NCBI GenBank assembly: GCA_024763075.1
Contig: JANTGF010000004.1
Span: 30,853-94,852, forward strand
Origin: Bacteroidales bacterium
GTDB lineage: Bacteria > Bacteroidota > Bacteroidia > Bacteroidales > VadinHA17
DNA: 64,000 nucleotides
Reading direction: 5' to 3'
The position numbers and the translations under genes are program-made. Below the pieces are notes generated by a model that was not told the origin of the DNA, ran no database searches, and saw nothing but the letters and a program-made list of their open reading frames with translations. Below, in pieces: positions 1 through 11,380 of this stretch (positions are counted from its first letter, which is position 1; each line of letters starts with the position of its first letter).

Positions 1-1396
1 GGATGAAGTTTTGAAAATTGCAAGGGATCAGTCCCCTCAGGCAATTCTGGCCAGGCACAAATTCCTTGGTCAATACTGGTCTTTCAGGACTTTTAAAGCA
101 AAGTACAAACCTGCGTTGAATATGAATGCCACCCTGGCGGACTTTAACAGATCACTGGAGAAAGAATATGACTTTGGTACGGGTGAGGAATATTATGTCC
201 AGAAGTTTTCCAACAACTCTTCATTAGGTTTAAGCCTGAGACAAAACGTTGGTGCAACCGGCGGGACCGTTTTTGCAACATCTTCATTGAGGAGGTTTGA
301 CAGATTCGGAGAGAACTCCAGTTCTCAGTATATTACAGTTCCGGCAAGCGTTGGTTTTTCCCAGCCTGTTTTTCAATTCAATCCGTTAAAGTGGGAGAAG
401 AAAATTGAACCCATTAAATATGAAGAAGCAAAAAAATCTTATATAGATGATATAGAACAGGTAAATCAGAGAGCTGTAAATCTTTTTTTTAACCTTGCTT
501 TGGCTCAGCTGAATCTGGAAATTGCAAATATGAATTATTCCAATGCCGATACGCTGTATAAAATTGCTATGGGTAGATACAATATTGGAACAATTGCTGA
601 AGACGAACTTTTGCAGATGCAATTGAAATTTTTGAACGCAGGAGCTGATTTGAACCAACGTGAAATCGACCTGCAAATTCAGGAATTTCAGCTTCGGTCT
701 TTTTTGGGTTATAACAATAATGTCCAGTTAACTTTACTGATTCCGAATGAAATCCCGGAATTAACAATTGATTTTGATCAGGCACTGGCACTGGCTTACG
801 AGAATAATCCCGATATTCAGGGTATGGAGCGACAGCTCGTTGAAGCTGACCGGGATGTTGCCCAGGCAAAAGGAGAGAAAGGTCTGCAAGCTGACATCTT
901 TGGTTCATTCGGATATACGGGGAGTGCAGATCAACTGGATGCTTCCTATAAAAATTTACTGGATGAACAAAAATTCAGGATCGGGTTAAATTTCCCCATT
1001 ATGGAATGGGGCCTTGGCAGAGGGAGATTGAAAATGGCCCAGTCGAACAGAGAGGTTGTAAAGGTAAACGTAAGGCAGGAACGAATTGACTTTGATCAGA
1101 GTGTGTTGCTTTCGGTTGCACAGTTTAATTTTCAGGATGATCAGGTAAAGATTGCCGCAAAAGCAGATACCATTGCCAGGAAAAGGTATGAAGTTTCCAA
1201 ACAACGTTTTTTTATTGGAAAAATTGACGTACTGGACCTGAATGTAGCAGATTCGGAAAAAGATGTTTCCAAAAGAAACTACATTAGTACGCTCAGAAAC
1301 TACTGGTCTGATTTCTATATGGTAAGGAGGCTCGCCCTCTATGACTTTCTGAAACAGGAAAAACTTAGCGCAAACTTTGACGAACTGATAAGATAG
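1..1396 (+). CDS. TolC family outer membrane efflux protein (5' end outside window)
   Basis: Open frame runs to the window edge; coiled-coil helical repeats and TolC-like C-terminal half (LDLNVADSEKDVSKRNYISTLRNYWSDFYMVRRLALYDF). Confidence 0.8.
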   Translation, partial: DEVLKIARDQSPQAILARHKFLGQYWSFRTFKAKYKPALNMNATLADFNRSLEKEYDFGTGEEYYVQKFSNNSSLGLSLRQNVGATGGTVFATSSLRRFDRFGENSSSQYITVPASVGFSQPVFQFNPLKWEKKIEPIKYEEAKKSYIDDIEQVNQRAVNLFFNLALAQLNLEIANMNYSNADTLYKIAMGRYNIGTIAEDELLQMQLKFLNAGADLNQREIDLQIQEFQLRSFLGYNNNVQLTLLIPNEIPELTIDFDQALALAYENNPDIQGMERQLVEADRDVAQAKGEKGLQADIFGSFGYTGSADQLDASYKNLLDEQKFRIGLNFPIMEWGLGRGRLKMAQSNREVVKVNVRQERIDFDQSVLLSVAQFNFQDDQVKIAAKADTIARKRYEVSKQRFFIGKIDVLDLNVADSEKDVSKRNYISTLRNYWSDFYMVRRLALYDFLKQEKLSANFDELIR

Positions 1397-1663
1397 GCTG
1401 TCTCCCTATCCTATAAGAATCATAGGAATACCTGAAATTTTCCTGACGATATTTTTGTTTATCACTTATCTGAGTCGAAGCCTGGCCTGGCATTTCATAA
1501 AATTTGTTAAAGGAGAAACAAAAATTCCAATATGTGTTTTACGACATATAATTAATGATCAATTTTAATTACTTTCGTAGCATGGTTGAAAAATAATGGA
1601 TTTTTTTTAATTGGAAAGTACAGACAAGATATAATAAAATAACCTGTTTTAAAATTTAAAAAG

Positions 1664-2611
1664 ATGAAAATAACTGTTATTGGTGCAGGAAATGTTGGGG
1701 CAACCTGTGCAGATGTACTCGCCCATAAGGAATTGGTAAAGGATGTGATTCTTCTGGATATTAAGGAAGGTATGGCCGAGGGAAAAGCCCTGGATATGTG
1801 GCAGGCAGCTGCCATAGAGAACTATGATACCCGTGTCACAGGGGTAACGAATGATTATGAAGCCACAGCCGGCTCCAGTGTGGTGGTAATTACCTCAGGA
1901 ATCCCCCGTAAACCGGGAATGTCCAGAGATGACCTGATTTCAACCAATGCAAAAATTGTTAAGGACGTTACTGAGAATGCAGTTAAGTATTCTCCTGATG
2001 CAAAAATTATTGTGGTTGCAAATCCATTGGATGTAATGACTTATACTGCCTGTCTTGCATCTGGTAAGGATACCCGAAGTGTTTTTGGAATGGCCGGAAT
2101 ACTGGATACAGCACGGTTTAAAGCTTTTATTGCAACTGCGCTTAACTGTTCACCCAAGGATGTTCAGACTTTATTAATGGGAGGTCATGGCGATACAATG
2201 GTGCCGCTTCCCAGATATACAACAGTTAGTGGAATTCCTTTGACAGATCTTATGGACAAGGAAACCATTGATGCAATTGTTGACCGTACCCGTAAGGGCG
2301 GTGGAGAGTTGGTTAAGCTGATGGGAACTTCCGCCTGGTATGCTCCGGGTGCTGCCGCCGCCCAGATGGCCGAATCTATTATCCGTGACCAGCACAGAAC
2401 CTTCCCGGTTTGTGTCGGGTTAAAAGGTGAGTATGGAATTCATGATATTTTTCTGGGTGTTCCGGTTAAATTAGGTTTAAATGGTATTGAAGAGATTATT
2501 GAAGTGGAACTGACGGATGATGAGAAAAAATTGCTGGATGAATCTGCAAATGCAGTGAAAGGCGTAATGGGAATCCTGGACGACATGAAATTCTTTAGCA
2601 ATAAGTGCTGA
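1664..2611 (+). CDS. mdh: Malate dehydrogenase
   Basis: MKITVIGAGNVGATCADVLA Rossmann motif, GGHGDTMVPLPRYTTVSGIPL catalytic region, 315 aa. Confidence 0.95.
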   Translation: MKITVIGAGNVGATCADVLAHKELVKDVILLDIKEGMAEGKALDMWQAAAIENYDTRVTGVTNDYEATAGSSVVVITSGIPRKPGMSRDDLISTNAKIVKDVTENAVKYSPDAKIIVVANPLDVMTYTACLASGKDTRSVFGMAGILDTARFKAFIATALNCSPKDVQTLLMGGHGDTMVPLPRYTTVSGIPLTDLMDKETIDAIVDRTRKGGGELVKLMGTSAWYAPGAAAAQMAESIIRDQHRTFPVCVGLKGEYGIHDIFLGVPVKLGLNGIEEIIEVELTDDEKKLLDESANAVKGVMGILDDMKFFSNKC

Positions 2612-2641
2612 CCCTCAGATAGAAATATTGCTTTTTAGGGT

Positions 2642-2672
2642 AGAAGTGTCCTCTCAGGGCACTTCTTTTTTA
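2642..2672 (+). terminator. Rho-independent terminator after mdh
   Basis: AGAAGTG...CACTTCT hairpin followed by TTTTTT. Confidence 0.75.
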
Positions 2673-2710
2673 TTCAAATTAAAAACACAAAAAATTCTAA
2701 AAAAATTTAA

Positions 2711-2718
2711 TATCTTTG
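2711..2718 (+). promoter_or_regulatory. Bacteroidota -7 element TATCTTTG upstream of secDF
   Basis: Exact match to TAnnTTTG; no clear -33 TTTG seen. Confidence 0.5.
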
Positions 2719-2778
2719 CCCGACATTTTAAGTACCTTTTATTTAACTAAGTTTAAGAGAATTTAACAATCATTAGAA

Positions 2779-5700
2779 ATGCGAAACAAAGGAGCTATTT
2801 TATTTTTAATCGTTACGGTAACAATTGTTATTATATATCATTTATCATTTACCGTTGTTACATCCCTGGTGAAGAAGGATGCTGCTGTCTATGCGGGGGG
2901 AGATTTGGTCAAAGAGTCGAATTATCTGGATTCCATAGCCAGTCTTACAAAAGATGAGTGGAGCTATCTGGGAAATACCTACAGGGAATGCCAGGAAAAA
3001 GAGATCAACCTTGGTCTTGACCTGAAAGGAGGGATGAACGTAATTCTGGAGATTTCTGTTGTTGATATCATAAAATCCTTGTCAAATTATAGTACGGATA
3101 CAACTTTTGTTAAGGCCTTAAATCTGGCACAGGCTTACCAGAAAAACAGCCAGGAAGACTTTGTTACCTTGTTTGGAAGAGCCTTTGAGGAAGTTGATCC
3201 CAACGCAAGGCTTGCTGCAATTTTCAATACCATTGAATTGAAAAGTAAAATTGATTTTAATTCTACAAATCAGGATGTGCTGAATGTCATAAGAGATGAA
3301 ACTGAGTCTGCAATTAGTAACTCTTTTAATATTCTGGAAAGCAGGATTAACCGTTTTGGTGTTGCACAGCCAAGCATTCAGAGAATTGGAAATCAGGGGA
3401 GAATAATGGTTGAATTGCCAGGTGTAAAAGACCCGGAAAGGGTTAGGAAACTACTCCAGGGAACAGCTAATCTTGAATTCTGGGAAACATATGAAAACAG
3501 TGAAGTCTCACAGTACTTAATGCAGGCAAATACCAAACTTAAGTCAATTCTCGGAACTTCACAGGCAAAGGATACAACTTCAGCAACTGAAGTAGCCGGC
3601 ACGGATGAAACTAAGACTGAGACTGCAGACACATCAAAATCCCTGCTTGATATGATAGAGGCTGATTCCACGAAACAGCCGGAAGAAACACAGGATATTT
3701 CTAAATTTAAAGAAGAAAATCCTCTGTTTGCTGTTTTATACCCCAATACAACACGTGACGGACAATTTGTACCTGGTTCTGTTGTAGGATTTAGTCATTA
3801 CAGAGATACGGCTTTGGTGAATAAATATCTTAATATGGAACAGATTCATGCCATTTTTCCCCGAGATCTGAAATTTGTCTGGCACTGGAAACCGTATAAA
3901 TATGATGAAACACAAAATTTATTTGAACTTCATGCAATAAAAGTAACTACCCGTGATGGTCGTGCTCCGCTTGACGGGGACGTGATTACTGCTGCCAGGG
4001 AAGAATATGACCAGACAACCGGTGATGCTCAGGTTTCAATGAACATGAGTACCGAAGGTGCAAAAACATGGGCAAGAATGACCAGAGAGAATGTGGGGCG
4101 TTGTATTGCCATTGTCCTGGATGGTTATGTTCGTTCAGCTCCCCGTGTAAATCAGGAGATTAAAGGAGGAAGCTCACAGATTACCGGTGATTTTACCATA
4201 ACAGAAGCCCAGGACCTTGCAAATATTCTGAAATCAGGTAAATTGCCTGCTCCTGCAAAAATTGCACAGGAGACGATCGTAGGCCCTAGCCTGGGTAAGG
4301 AAGCTATTCAGGCAGGTTTGAACTCATTCCTGATCGCATTTGTTATTGTACTTCTTTATATGATTTTTTATTACAGTCATCGCGCTGGAACTGTTGCCGA
4401 CATCGCACTTGTTGCTAACATGTTTTTTCTGATGGGGGTTTTGGCTTCTCTGGGTGCAGTCCTTACTTTGCCGGGTATTGCCGGTATTGTTCTTACAATA
4501 GGTATGTCGGTGGATGCGAATGTGCTGATCTATGAACGGATTAAGGAAGAATTACTGGCAGGGAAAGGAATTAAACTTGCCATAAAGGAAGGATATAAAA
4601 ATGCAAACTCAGCCATTATAGATGCAAACGTAACCACTCTGATTACCGGTGCTATTCTTTTCTTCTTTGGTACCGGCCCCATCAAGGGTTTTGCTACAAC
4701 TTTGGTTATTGGTATTCTTACTTCTTTGTTTTCAGCCATTTTTATCACCAGAATTATTTTTGAAAAACTTTTGGATAAGAATGCCAAATTCTCCTTCTCA
4801 ACAAAACTTACCGAGAATGCATTTAAGAATGCTCACATTAAATTTATTGAAAAAAGAAAAATATTTTATGTTGTTTCAGGTTCACTTGTTATAATAAGCC
4901 TTATTGCATTGTTCACCAGAGGATTAAACCAAAGTGTTGATTTTACAGGAGGTAGAACTTATGTGGTTCGGTTTCAGGAACCACATTCTACAGTTGAGGT
5001 TCAGGGTCTTTTGAGAGATGCGTTTGGGGAAGCTCCGGAGGTTAAGGTGTTTGGGAATGACAGGCAACTGAAGATTACTACCCAGTATCTGATTGATGAG
5101 TCTGAAGCAGATGACCAGGTTGAAGAAAAATTGTACGAAGGGCTGAAGCCTATTTTAGGACCTGATGTCAGCAAGGAAACCTTTCTGTCTGATTACAGAG
5201 AAAGTTCTCAGACAGTGGGGCCAACAATTGCCGATGATATCAAGGTCAGGGCTGTTTGGGTGATCGGACTGGCACTGATCTTTATGTTTATCTATATCGT
5301 AATAAGGTTCAGGAACTGGCAGTTTGGGATGGGTGCTATTCTGGCTCTTATGCATGATAGCCTTATTGTCCTGGGTATATTCTCTCTTGCAGATGGATTT
5401 TTGCCATTCTCACTGGAAATTGACCAGGCCTTCGTAGCAGCTATTTTAACTGTGGTTGGTTACTCCGTAAACGATACGGTGGTCGTGTTTGACAGAATCA
5501 GGGAATACGTGGGCCTTTACAGAAAGCGGGAAAGGTCGGAAATATTAAACCTGGCATTGAACAGTACACTTAGCCGGACGGTAAGTACCTCATTAAGTAC
5601 ATTTGTTGTGCTTCTTACAATTTTCATCTTTGGTGGTGAAGTCATTCGTGGATTTACATTTGCCTTAATGGTTGGTGTTGTTGTTGGTACTTATTCATCC

Positions 5701-5781
5701 TTGTTTGTTGCTACTCCTATTGTTTATGATACAATTAAAAAAGCTGAAACAACGCGTGTGTTGAAAGGAAAACGGAGGTAG
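2779..5781 (+). CDS. secDF: Fused protein translocase subunit SecDF
   Basis: SecD signature (LGLDLKGGMNVILE) and SecF half (NQSVDFTGGRTYVVRF, SVNDTVVVFDRIRE) in one 1000-aa ORF. Confidence 0.95.
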   Translation: MRNKGAILFLIVTVTIVIIYHLSFTVVTSLVKKDAAVYAGGDLVKESNYLDSIASLTKDEWSYLGNTYRECQEKEINLGLDLKGGMNVILEISVVDIIKSLSNYSTDTTFVKALNLAQAYQKNSQEDFVTLFGRAFEEVDPNARLAAIFNTIELKSKIDFNSTNQDVLNVIRDETESAISNSFNILESRINRFGVAQPSIQRIGNQGRIMVELPGVKDPERVRKLLQGTANLEFWETYENSEVSQYLMQANTKLKSILGTSQAKDTTSATEVAGTDETKTETADTSKSLLDMIEADSTKQPEETQDISKFKEENPLFAVLYPNTTRDGQFVPGSVVGFSHYRDTALVNKYLNMEQIHAIFPRDLKFVWHWKPYKYDETQNLFELHAIKVTTRDGRAPLDGDVITAAREEYDQTTGDAQVSMNMSTEGAKTWARMTRENVGRCIAIVLDGYVRSAPRVNQEIKGGSSQITGDFTITEAQDLANILKSGKLPAPAKIAQETIVGPSLGKEAIQAGLNSFLIAFVIVLLYMIFYYSHRAGTVADIALVANMFFLMGVLASLGAVLTLPGIAGIVLTIGMSVDANVLIYERIKEELLAGKGIKLAIKEGYKNANSAIIDANVTTLITGAILFFFGTGPIKGFATTLVIGILTSLFSAIFITRIIFEKLLDKNAKFSFSTKLTENAFKNAHIKFIEKRKIFYVVSGSLVIISLIALFTRGLNQSVDFTGGRTYVVRFQEPHSTVEVQGLLRDAFGEAPEVKVFGNDRQLKITTQYLIDESEADDQVEEKLYEGLKPILGPDVSKETFLSDYRESSQTVGPTIADDIKVRAVWVIGLALIFMFIYIVIRFRNWQFGMGAILALMHDSLIVLGIFSLADGFLPFSLEIDQAFVAAILTVVGYSVNDTVVVFDRIREYVGLYRKRERSEILNLALNSTLSRTVSTSLSTFVVLLTIFIFGGEVIRGFTFALMVGVVVGTYSSLFVATPIVYDTIKKAETTRVLKGKRR

Positions 5782-5809
5782 TAAAAGAATTTACCATTAA
5801 ATATTTAAT

Positions 5810-5843
5810 AACCCTGCATTAAGTTTTTGTGCAGGGTTTTTTT
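5810..5843 (+). terminator. Rho-independent terminator after secDF
   Basis: AACCCTGCA / TGCAGGGTT stem followed by a T tract. Confidence 0.85.
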
Positions 5844-5901
5844 ATTCCCTCTAACTTTCGTAAATTCGCAGAGGATAATTAAGGATTTAAGTTACAGAAA
5901 A

Positions 5902-6129
5902 ATGAGTAATTTATTATTTATAAGCGGGGGTGAAATCTTTATTGTAATGGTGGTTGTCCTGTTGTTATTTGGTGCCAACCGGATTCCGGAGATAGCCAGA
6001 GGTTTGGGTAAAGGCATGAATGAGTTTAAGAAGGCTACGGAAGATATAAAAAAGGAAATTAACGACAGTTCAGAAGGTGTGGTGGATGATATCAAAGAAA
6101 TAAAAGACACCTTTGACGATATCAAATAA
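5902..6129 (+). CDS. tatA: Twin-arginine translocase subunit TatA/TatE
   Basis: Single N-terminal TM then [26 protein letters not shown] at 5902 preferred over the upstream start in the ORF track. Confidence 0.9.
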   Translation: MSNLLFISGGEIFIVMVVVLLLFGANRIPEIARGLGKGMNEFKKATEDIKKEINDSSEGVVDDIKEIKDTFDDIK

Positions 6130-6189
6130 CTGAAAAGCAATATTAATTTCTATCTTTATTCCTTTTAATTTCAAATCTGATCTCAAAAA

Positions 6190-7134
6190 TTGGAGCTTCA
6201 TTCTTTTATTGAACTTATTGGAGGATTGATCTTATTACTGGGAGGTGGTCATTACCTTGTTTCCGGAGGCGTATGCCTTGCGCGAAGGTTAAATGTGTCC
6301 ACGCTGGTGGTTGGGCTTACGGTTGTTTCTTTGGGGACCTCTGCCCCTGAACTTCTGGTGAGTTTGCATGCTGCAATATCCGGCCATCCCGATATATCGG
6401 TTGGGAATGTTGTTGGCTCCAATATTTCAAATATTGGCCTGGTCCTCGGTTTGTCGTCTCTTATATTTCCACTTGTTGTTCGGTCCACTTCCATTAAATT
6501 TGACTGGCCGGTGATGATGTTAACCGGAGTTTTGTTATACTGGTTCGGTTTTGATGGGGAAATCAGCCGCTTTGAGGGAATGATTTTTTCGCTGGGACTT
6601 GCCCTGTTCATTGTGTATTCATTTGTTAAATCCGGAAAAGATAAAACGATTAAACCCGATGTCAGGGTTAAGTATAAAATGTCATTGCCAATGGCAATCT
6701 TTATTATTTTGGTTTCTTCTGCCGGGCTTTTATTCGGGGCAAGGATTCTTGTGAGGGGAGCAACGGATATAGCCCAGTATTTTCATGTGAGTGAAAGGGC
6801 CATCTCCCTTACTGTAATTGCAGTTGGGACCAGCCTTCCTGAACTGGCTACCTCGGTTGTTGCTGCTTTTAAAAAAGAAGCTGATATTTCAATAGGGAAT
6901 ATCATTGGTTCCAATATCTATAATACGTTTGGGATTCTTGGTCTTACGGCAGTAGTTAAACCGATTAAGAATATAAGTGAAGATATTATGAAAGAGGATA
7001 TCATGTGGATGCTGGGTTTCTTTGTATTGCTTTTTCTTTTTATTCTTCCCATAAAGGGTGGAAAGATTACACGGTTAAAAGGAGTAATCTTTTTATTGAT
7101 TTATGGTGCGTATATTTACATGGTCTTTAAATAA
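6190..7134 (+). CDS. Calcium/sodium antiporter (CaCA family)
   Basis: Two alpha repeats: [39 protein letters not shown] and [36 protein letters not shown] start. Confidence 0.9.
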   Translation: MELHSFIELIGGLILLLGGGHYLVSGGVCLARRLNVSTLVVGLTVVSLGTSAPELLVSLHAAISGHPDISVGNVVGSNISNIGLVLGLSSLIFPLVVRSTSIKFDWPVMMLTGVLLYWFGFDGEISRFEGMIFSLGLALFIVYSFVKSGKDKTIKPDVRVKYKMSLPMAIFIILVSSAGLLFGARILVRGATDIAQYFHVSERAISLTVIAVGTSLPELATSVVAAFKKEADISIGNIIGSNIYNTFGILGLTAVVKPIKNISEDIMKEDIMWMLGFFVLLFLFILPIKGGKITRLKGVIFLLIYGAYIYMVFK

Positions 7135-7802
7135 TGAAAAATAAGGAAATGATTGTTGCAAGGAATATCGTTAAATCATTTGGTAGCTTACAGGTTCTTA
7201 AAGGGATTGATCTTAAGGTTGAAAAAGGTGAAATTGTTTGTATTATTGGTGAAAGTGGCGCAGGTAAAACAACTTTTTTGCAAATTTTGGGTACACTCGA
7301 CCGACCGGATTCAGGGGAAATATTTTACAATGATATAAACGCTATGAACCTGAAAGAGAAGCAGCTTTCAAAGTTCAGGAATAAGAATATAGGTTTTGTT
7401 TTTCAGTTTCATCACTTATTACCTGAGTTTACAGCCCATGAAAATGTTTGTATTCCAGCATTTATTGCAGGTATGTCCAGGTCTGTAGCTGAGAAAAAAG
7501 CAAAAGATATTCTTCATTTTTTTAATCTGGATGATCGCCTGGATCATAAGCCATCCGAACTTTCGGGTGGTGAGCAGCAAAGGGTGGCAGTTGCCAGAGC
7601 ACTGATCAATGATCCGGGGCTTATCCTTGCCGATGAACCTTCTGGAAACCTGGATAGCAGGAATAAGAAAGAATTGCATCAGTTACTTCTTAGTACCCGC
7701 GATAAATTTGATCAGACCATTGTCATCGTTACTCATGACAGGGAGGTGGAAAAGATTTCAGACAGGATTCTTACGATGAAAGACGGTGTAATTCTCCGAT
7801 AA
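7134..7802 (+). CDS. ABC transporter ATP-binding protein (LolD/MacB-like)
   Basis: Walker [10 protein letters not shown], signature [15 protein letters not shown], Walker [13 protein letters not shown]. Confidence 0.9.
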   Translation: MKNKEMIVARNIVKSFGSLQVLKGIDLKVEKGEIVCIIGESGAGKTTFLQILGTLDRPDSGEIFYNDINAMNLKEKQLSKFRNKNIGFVFQFHHLLPEFTAHENVCIPAFIAGMSRSVAEKKAKDILHFFNLDDRLDHKPSELSGGEQQRVAVARALINDPGLILADEPSGNLDSRNKKELHQLLLSTRDKFDQTIVIVTHDREVEKISDRILTMKDGVILR

Positions 7803-7811
7803 CCCGCCCCC

Positions 7812-8582
7812 ATGGATGTCATCGAAGATTTGAAAGAATTTCTGGAAGGAAAGGCAGCCTTTTACAACCGGCCTGAATTTATTGAATCGGACCCCATACA
7901 AATTCCGCATAGATTTGAAAGAAAGGAAGACATTGAAATTGCGGCCTTCTTAACTTCTGCAATTTCATGGGGGAGAAGAACCATGATCATTAAAAAAGCA
8001 GGGGAGTTAATGGGATTGCTGTACCACAACCCTTTTGAGTTTTTAATGAATGCAACAAAAGCAGATTTTCATCTGTTCCGTGATTTTCAATATCGTACTT
8101 TTAAGGATGGGGATGGCGGATATTTTATTAAATCACTACAGAATATTTATCTGAACTATGGGGGTTTACACGAGCTGCTTGCAAAAGGTTTTCATGACTC
8201 AGGAAGTATTAATGGGGCACTGGCCATATTCAGGGAAATATTTTTAAGTAAGTTTCCTCCACAACGTACTTTAAAACATGTGGCAGATGTAAACCGTGGC
8301 TCTGCTGCAAAAAAGCTGAATATGTTCCTGAGATGGATGGTCAGAACGGATAATCATGGAGTGGATTTTGGTATCTGGAAAGACATCCCTCCTTCTGCAT
8401 TAATGATGCCATTGGATGTACATACGGGAAATGTGGCCAGAAAGCTGAATTTGCTGACCCGTAAACAAAACGACTGGAAGGCGGTGGAGGAAATAACCGG
8501 AAATCTCAGAGAGTTTGATCCTGATGATCCGGTAAAATATGATTTTGCCTTGTTTGGGCTGGGCGTTTTCGAAAATTTTTAA
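7812..8582 (+). CDS. TIGR02757 family protein
   Basis: Typical sequence (DPIQIPHRFERKEDIEIAAFLTSAISWGRRTMIIKK ... MFLRWMVR). Confidence 0.75.
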   Translation: MDVIEDLKEFLEGKAAFYNRPEFIESDPIQIPHRFERKEDIEIAAFLTSAISWGRRTMIIKKAGELMGLLYHNPFEFLMNATKADFHLFRDFQYRTFKDGDGGYFIKSLQNIYLNYGGLHELLAKGFHDSGSINGALAIFREIFLSKFPPQRTLKHVADVNRGSAAKKLNMFLRWMVRTDNHGVDFGIWKDIPPSALMMPLDVHTGNVARKLNLLTRKQNDWKAVEEITGNLREFDPDDPVKYDFALFGLGVFENF

Positions 8583-8592
8583 AAATACATGG

Positions 8593-9306
8593 ATGAGTAA
8601 TAGCTGGTTTCGTTTTAAGCAGTTTTTAGTGAAGCAGGGCAGATCGTCAATGAAGGTAGGAACGGATGGAGTTTTGCTTGGTTCCTTTGTCGATGTGGCA
8701 AATTCCAAAAAAATACTTGATGTAGGAACCGGTACGGGTTTGATTGCCCTCATGCTGGGCCAGCGGTCCATAGCACAGATTGATGCGGTAGAAATTGATG
8801 AAAATTCTTTTCTTGATGCATTTGAAAATACAGAAGCATCTCCATGGAAAGACAGGATAAATGTTTACCATTCCTCTTTTCAGGAATTTGCCCGTAATTT
8901 TCCTCCCTCAGAGGAAAAATATGATCTGATTGTATCAAATCCTCCTTATTATCACAAATTACAAGAAGCACAACTTACAGGCCGGCAGATCGCACGCCAT
9001 CAGCAATTATTACCTGAGAGGGATTTGTTGTATTATGCAGATAGGATTCTTAAGCCGCAGGGGAATTTATGGGTAATTAAACCCTATGAAAGATATGAGG
9101 AATTTAAAGAATCAGGCAAGAAATATCATTTGTTTCCTGTTTCTGAATTATTGGTACGTTCAGCACCGGAAAAAGAAGTGTCCAGGATCATTCTTAGGTT
9201 TGCCAGAGAAAAGAAAAGGGTGGAATCCGGAGAATTGATTATTCAAAAAGAGAACAGGGAATATTCGGACGAATATGTCAGGCTTACACAGGAATTTTAT
9301 TTATAA
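8593..9306 (+). CDS. tRNA1(Val) (adenine(37)-N6)-methyltransferase family protein
   Basis: FRFKQFLVKQGRSSMKVGTDGVLLG, SAM motif DVGTGTGLIALML, NPPY (IVSNPPYY); start moved to ATG at 8593. Confidence 0.85.
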   Translation: MSNSWFRFKQFLVKQGRSSMKVGTDGVLLGSFVDVANSKKILDVGTGTGLIALMLGQRSIAQIDAVEIDENSFLDAFENTEASPWKDRINVYHSSFQEFARNFPPSEEKYDLIVSNPPYYHKLQEAQLTGRQIARHQQLLPERDLLYYADRILKPQGNLWVIKPYERYEEFKESGKKYHLFPVSELLVRSAPEKEVSRIILRFAREKKRVESGELIIQKENREYSDEYVRLTQEFYL

Positions 9307-11247
9307 AACCGGCCCTGCAGCTTCTTTTTTCTCAAGCTCCAGCGTAACTTTTTCCCATTCATCAATTCTGTTCGCAAGGTCATTTTTTAACTGATCGTAT
9401 TCTGTATAAAAAGCGGGCTCAAAAACCATTGTTCCGGTATTATGGGCATCCTGCAACTGCTTATCTTTGCTTTCTATCATACTTTCCAGTTTTTCTATTT
9501 CAACCTCAAGAAGTTGAACTTTGTTCCGGAGTTTGCGAAGAGCCTGTTCATGCTTTTTCCCTGCCTCATACCGGGCTTTGGATGTTTTGTTTTTAGATTG
9601 TACAGGCTTTGCAGTTTTATTTTTATTCAGTTCACCCAGGGTATTCAGGTTCCGTTTTTCAAGGAATTCAAAGATACCTCCAAAATGTTCTTTAACCTGT
9701 TTATTTTTGAATTCAAAAACTTTTTGAACCAATCCATCCAGAAAATACCGGTCGTGAGATACCAGGATTAGTGTTCCGTTGTAATTGAGCAGGGCCTGTT
9801 TCAGAATATCCTTAGACTGAATGTCAAGGTGGTTGGTTGGCTCATCCAGTACCAGTAGGGATGTGGGTTTTAAAAGTAATTTTATCATAGAAAGCCTGGA
9901 CCTTTCACCTCCGGACAGTACTTTCACCTTTTTGTCTGCATTTTCGCCTCCAAACAAAAAAGCACCCAGGATGTTCCGTATTTGTGTTCTGATCTCTCCC
10001 GTGGCTTCGTCATCAATTGTCTCGAATACAGTTTTATTTTCATCCAGCAGTTCATCCTGGTTTTGAGCATAATATCCTATACTTACATTGTGCCCAATCT
10101 TGCAGATACGGGTATGTTCCAGTTTTTCACTTATGATTCTTGCAAGGGTGGTTTTCCCCTCACCGTTTTTCCCGACAAATGCCACCTTTTCTCCTCTCTC
10201 AATCGTAAGGCTTACATCTTTGAGTATAAGATCCTGTCCGTATCTCTTGGATAAGCCATTGACTCCAACCACGATATCCCCTGATCTCGGTGCAGCAGGG
10301 AACCTGAAATGAATACTTGATTCGTGCTCTTCAATTTCTATTCTTTCCAGTTTCCCGAGTTGCTTAACCCTGGATTGAACCTGATTTGCTTTTGTGGCTT
10401 TGTAACGGAACCTTTCAATGAAATCTTCTGTTTTTTCAATGAGCTTTTGCTGGTTATTATAGGCAGCCTGTATCTGTTCTTTCCGTTCTTCCCGTAGTAT
10501 CAGGTATTTTGAATAGGGCACGTTGTAATCATTGATTTTGCCAAGGCTTATTTCAATGGTTCTGGTGGTTACCCTGTCAAGAAATGTACGGTCGTGTGAG
10601 ATCAGCAATACTGATTTCGGATAGTTTATTAAAAAGTTTTCAAGCCAGATGATGGATTCAATATCCAGATGATTGGTAGGTTCATCCAGAAGCAAAACAT
10701 CCGGCTTGCTGAGAAGAACCTTTGCCAGTTCAATCCTCATTCTCCATCCACCACTAAATATTGCCGTAGGTTTCTCCAGATCGCCTTTCTTAAATCCAAG
10801 ACCAACCAGGGTTTTTTCGACTTCTGCCATCATATTACCGCCTCCCAAAATGTCAAATCTTTCATGAGCTTCCGTCAGTTGATGGATTGTTTTCAGATAG
10901 GCTTCAGATTCATAGTCATCTCTTTCCTTAAGTTTCAGGTTGAGTTGATGTATCCGTTTTTCAAGGAATCTGATTTCTTCAAATGCGCTGATTGCCTCTT
11001 CGAGAACAGTACCCTGATTATTGAGAACCATTTTTTGAGGTAAATAGCCTGTAACGTACTCCTGAGGAACAACTACTTCTCCCACATCAGGAGAAATCAG
11101 TCCTTTAATGAGTTTTAGAATGGTGGATTTGCCTGCGCCGTTTCTTCCTGCCAGGGCAACTTTCTCCCTGTCCCTGATCATAAACGAAACCTTGCTGAAT
11201 AAAGGAATGCCTCCAAAACGAATTGTTACATTGTCAAGTGAAATCAT
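9301..11247 (-). CDS. ABC-F family ATP-binding protein
   Basis: Two ABC domains with LSGGERSRL and DEPTNHLDI twice, linker between, C-terminal coiled coil. Confidence 0.92.
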   Translation of the reverse strand: MISLDNVTIRFGGIPLFSKVSFMIRDREKVALAGRNGAGKSTILKLIKGLISPDVGEVVVPQEYVTGYLPQKMVLNNQGTVLEEAISAFEEIRFLEKRIHQLNLKLKERDDYESEAYLKTIHQLTEAHERFDILGGGNMMAEVEKTLVGLGFKKGDLEKPTAIFSGGWRMRIELAKVLLSKPDVLLLDEPTNHLDIESIIWLENFLINYPKSVLLISHDRTFLDRVTTRTIEISLGKINDYNVPYSKYLILREERKEQIQAAYNNQQKLIEKTEDFIERFRYKATKANQVQSRVKQLGKLERIEIEEHESSIHFRFPAAPRSGDIVVGVNGLSKRYGQDLILKDVSLTIERGEKVAFVGKNGEGKTTLARIISEKLEHTRICKIGHNVSIGYYAQNQDELLDENKTVFETIDDEATGEIRTQIRNILGAFLFGGENADKKVKVLSGGERSRLSMIKLLLKPTSLLVLDEPTNHLDIQSKDILKQALLNYNGTLILVSHDRYFLDGLVQKVFEFKNKQVKEHFGGIFEFLEKRNLNTLGELNKNKTAKPVQSKNKTSKARYEAGKKHEQALRKLRNKVQLLEVEIEKLESMIESKDKQLQDAHNTGTMVFEPAFYTEYDQLKNDLANRIDEWEKVTLELEKKEAAGPVL

Positions 11248-11356
11248 ACATGCAAATTTGACCTGGCAAATATAGCTAAATCTGATAAGATGAAACCGGT
11301 ATTTTTGAAAGATAGTTTCAGATCTGCAGTTTTTAGAAAAACATTTAATTTATCTC

Positions 11357-11364
11357 TATCTTTG
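11357..11364 (+). promoter_or_regulatory. -7 element TATCTTTG upstream of rlmD
   Basis: Exact TAnnTTTG match about 20 nt before the start codon. Confidence 0.5.
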
Positions 11365-11380
11365 CATAAAAATAGTTGTT

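Noticed and set aside
386-1204. Minus-strand and out-of-frame ORFs inside the tolC-like gene, and similar shadow ORFs throughout the track
   Set aside because: They overlap strongly supported genes, lack domain signatures and have low-complexity composition typical of antisense shadow frames.
3540-3960. Long non-conserved stretch between the SecD halves (TSATEVAGTDETKTETADTSK...)
   Set aside because: A large variable insert in the SecD part is, as far as I know, common in Bacteroidota SecDF proteins; not evidence of a new domain.
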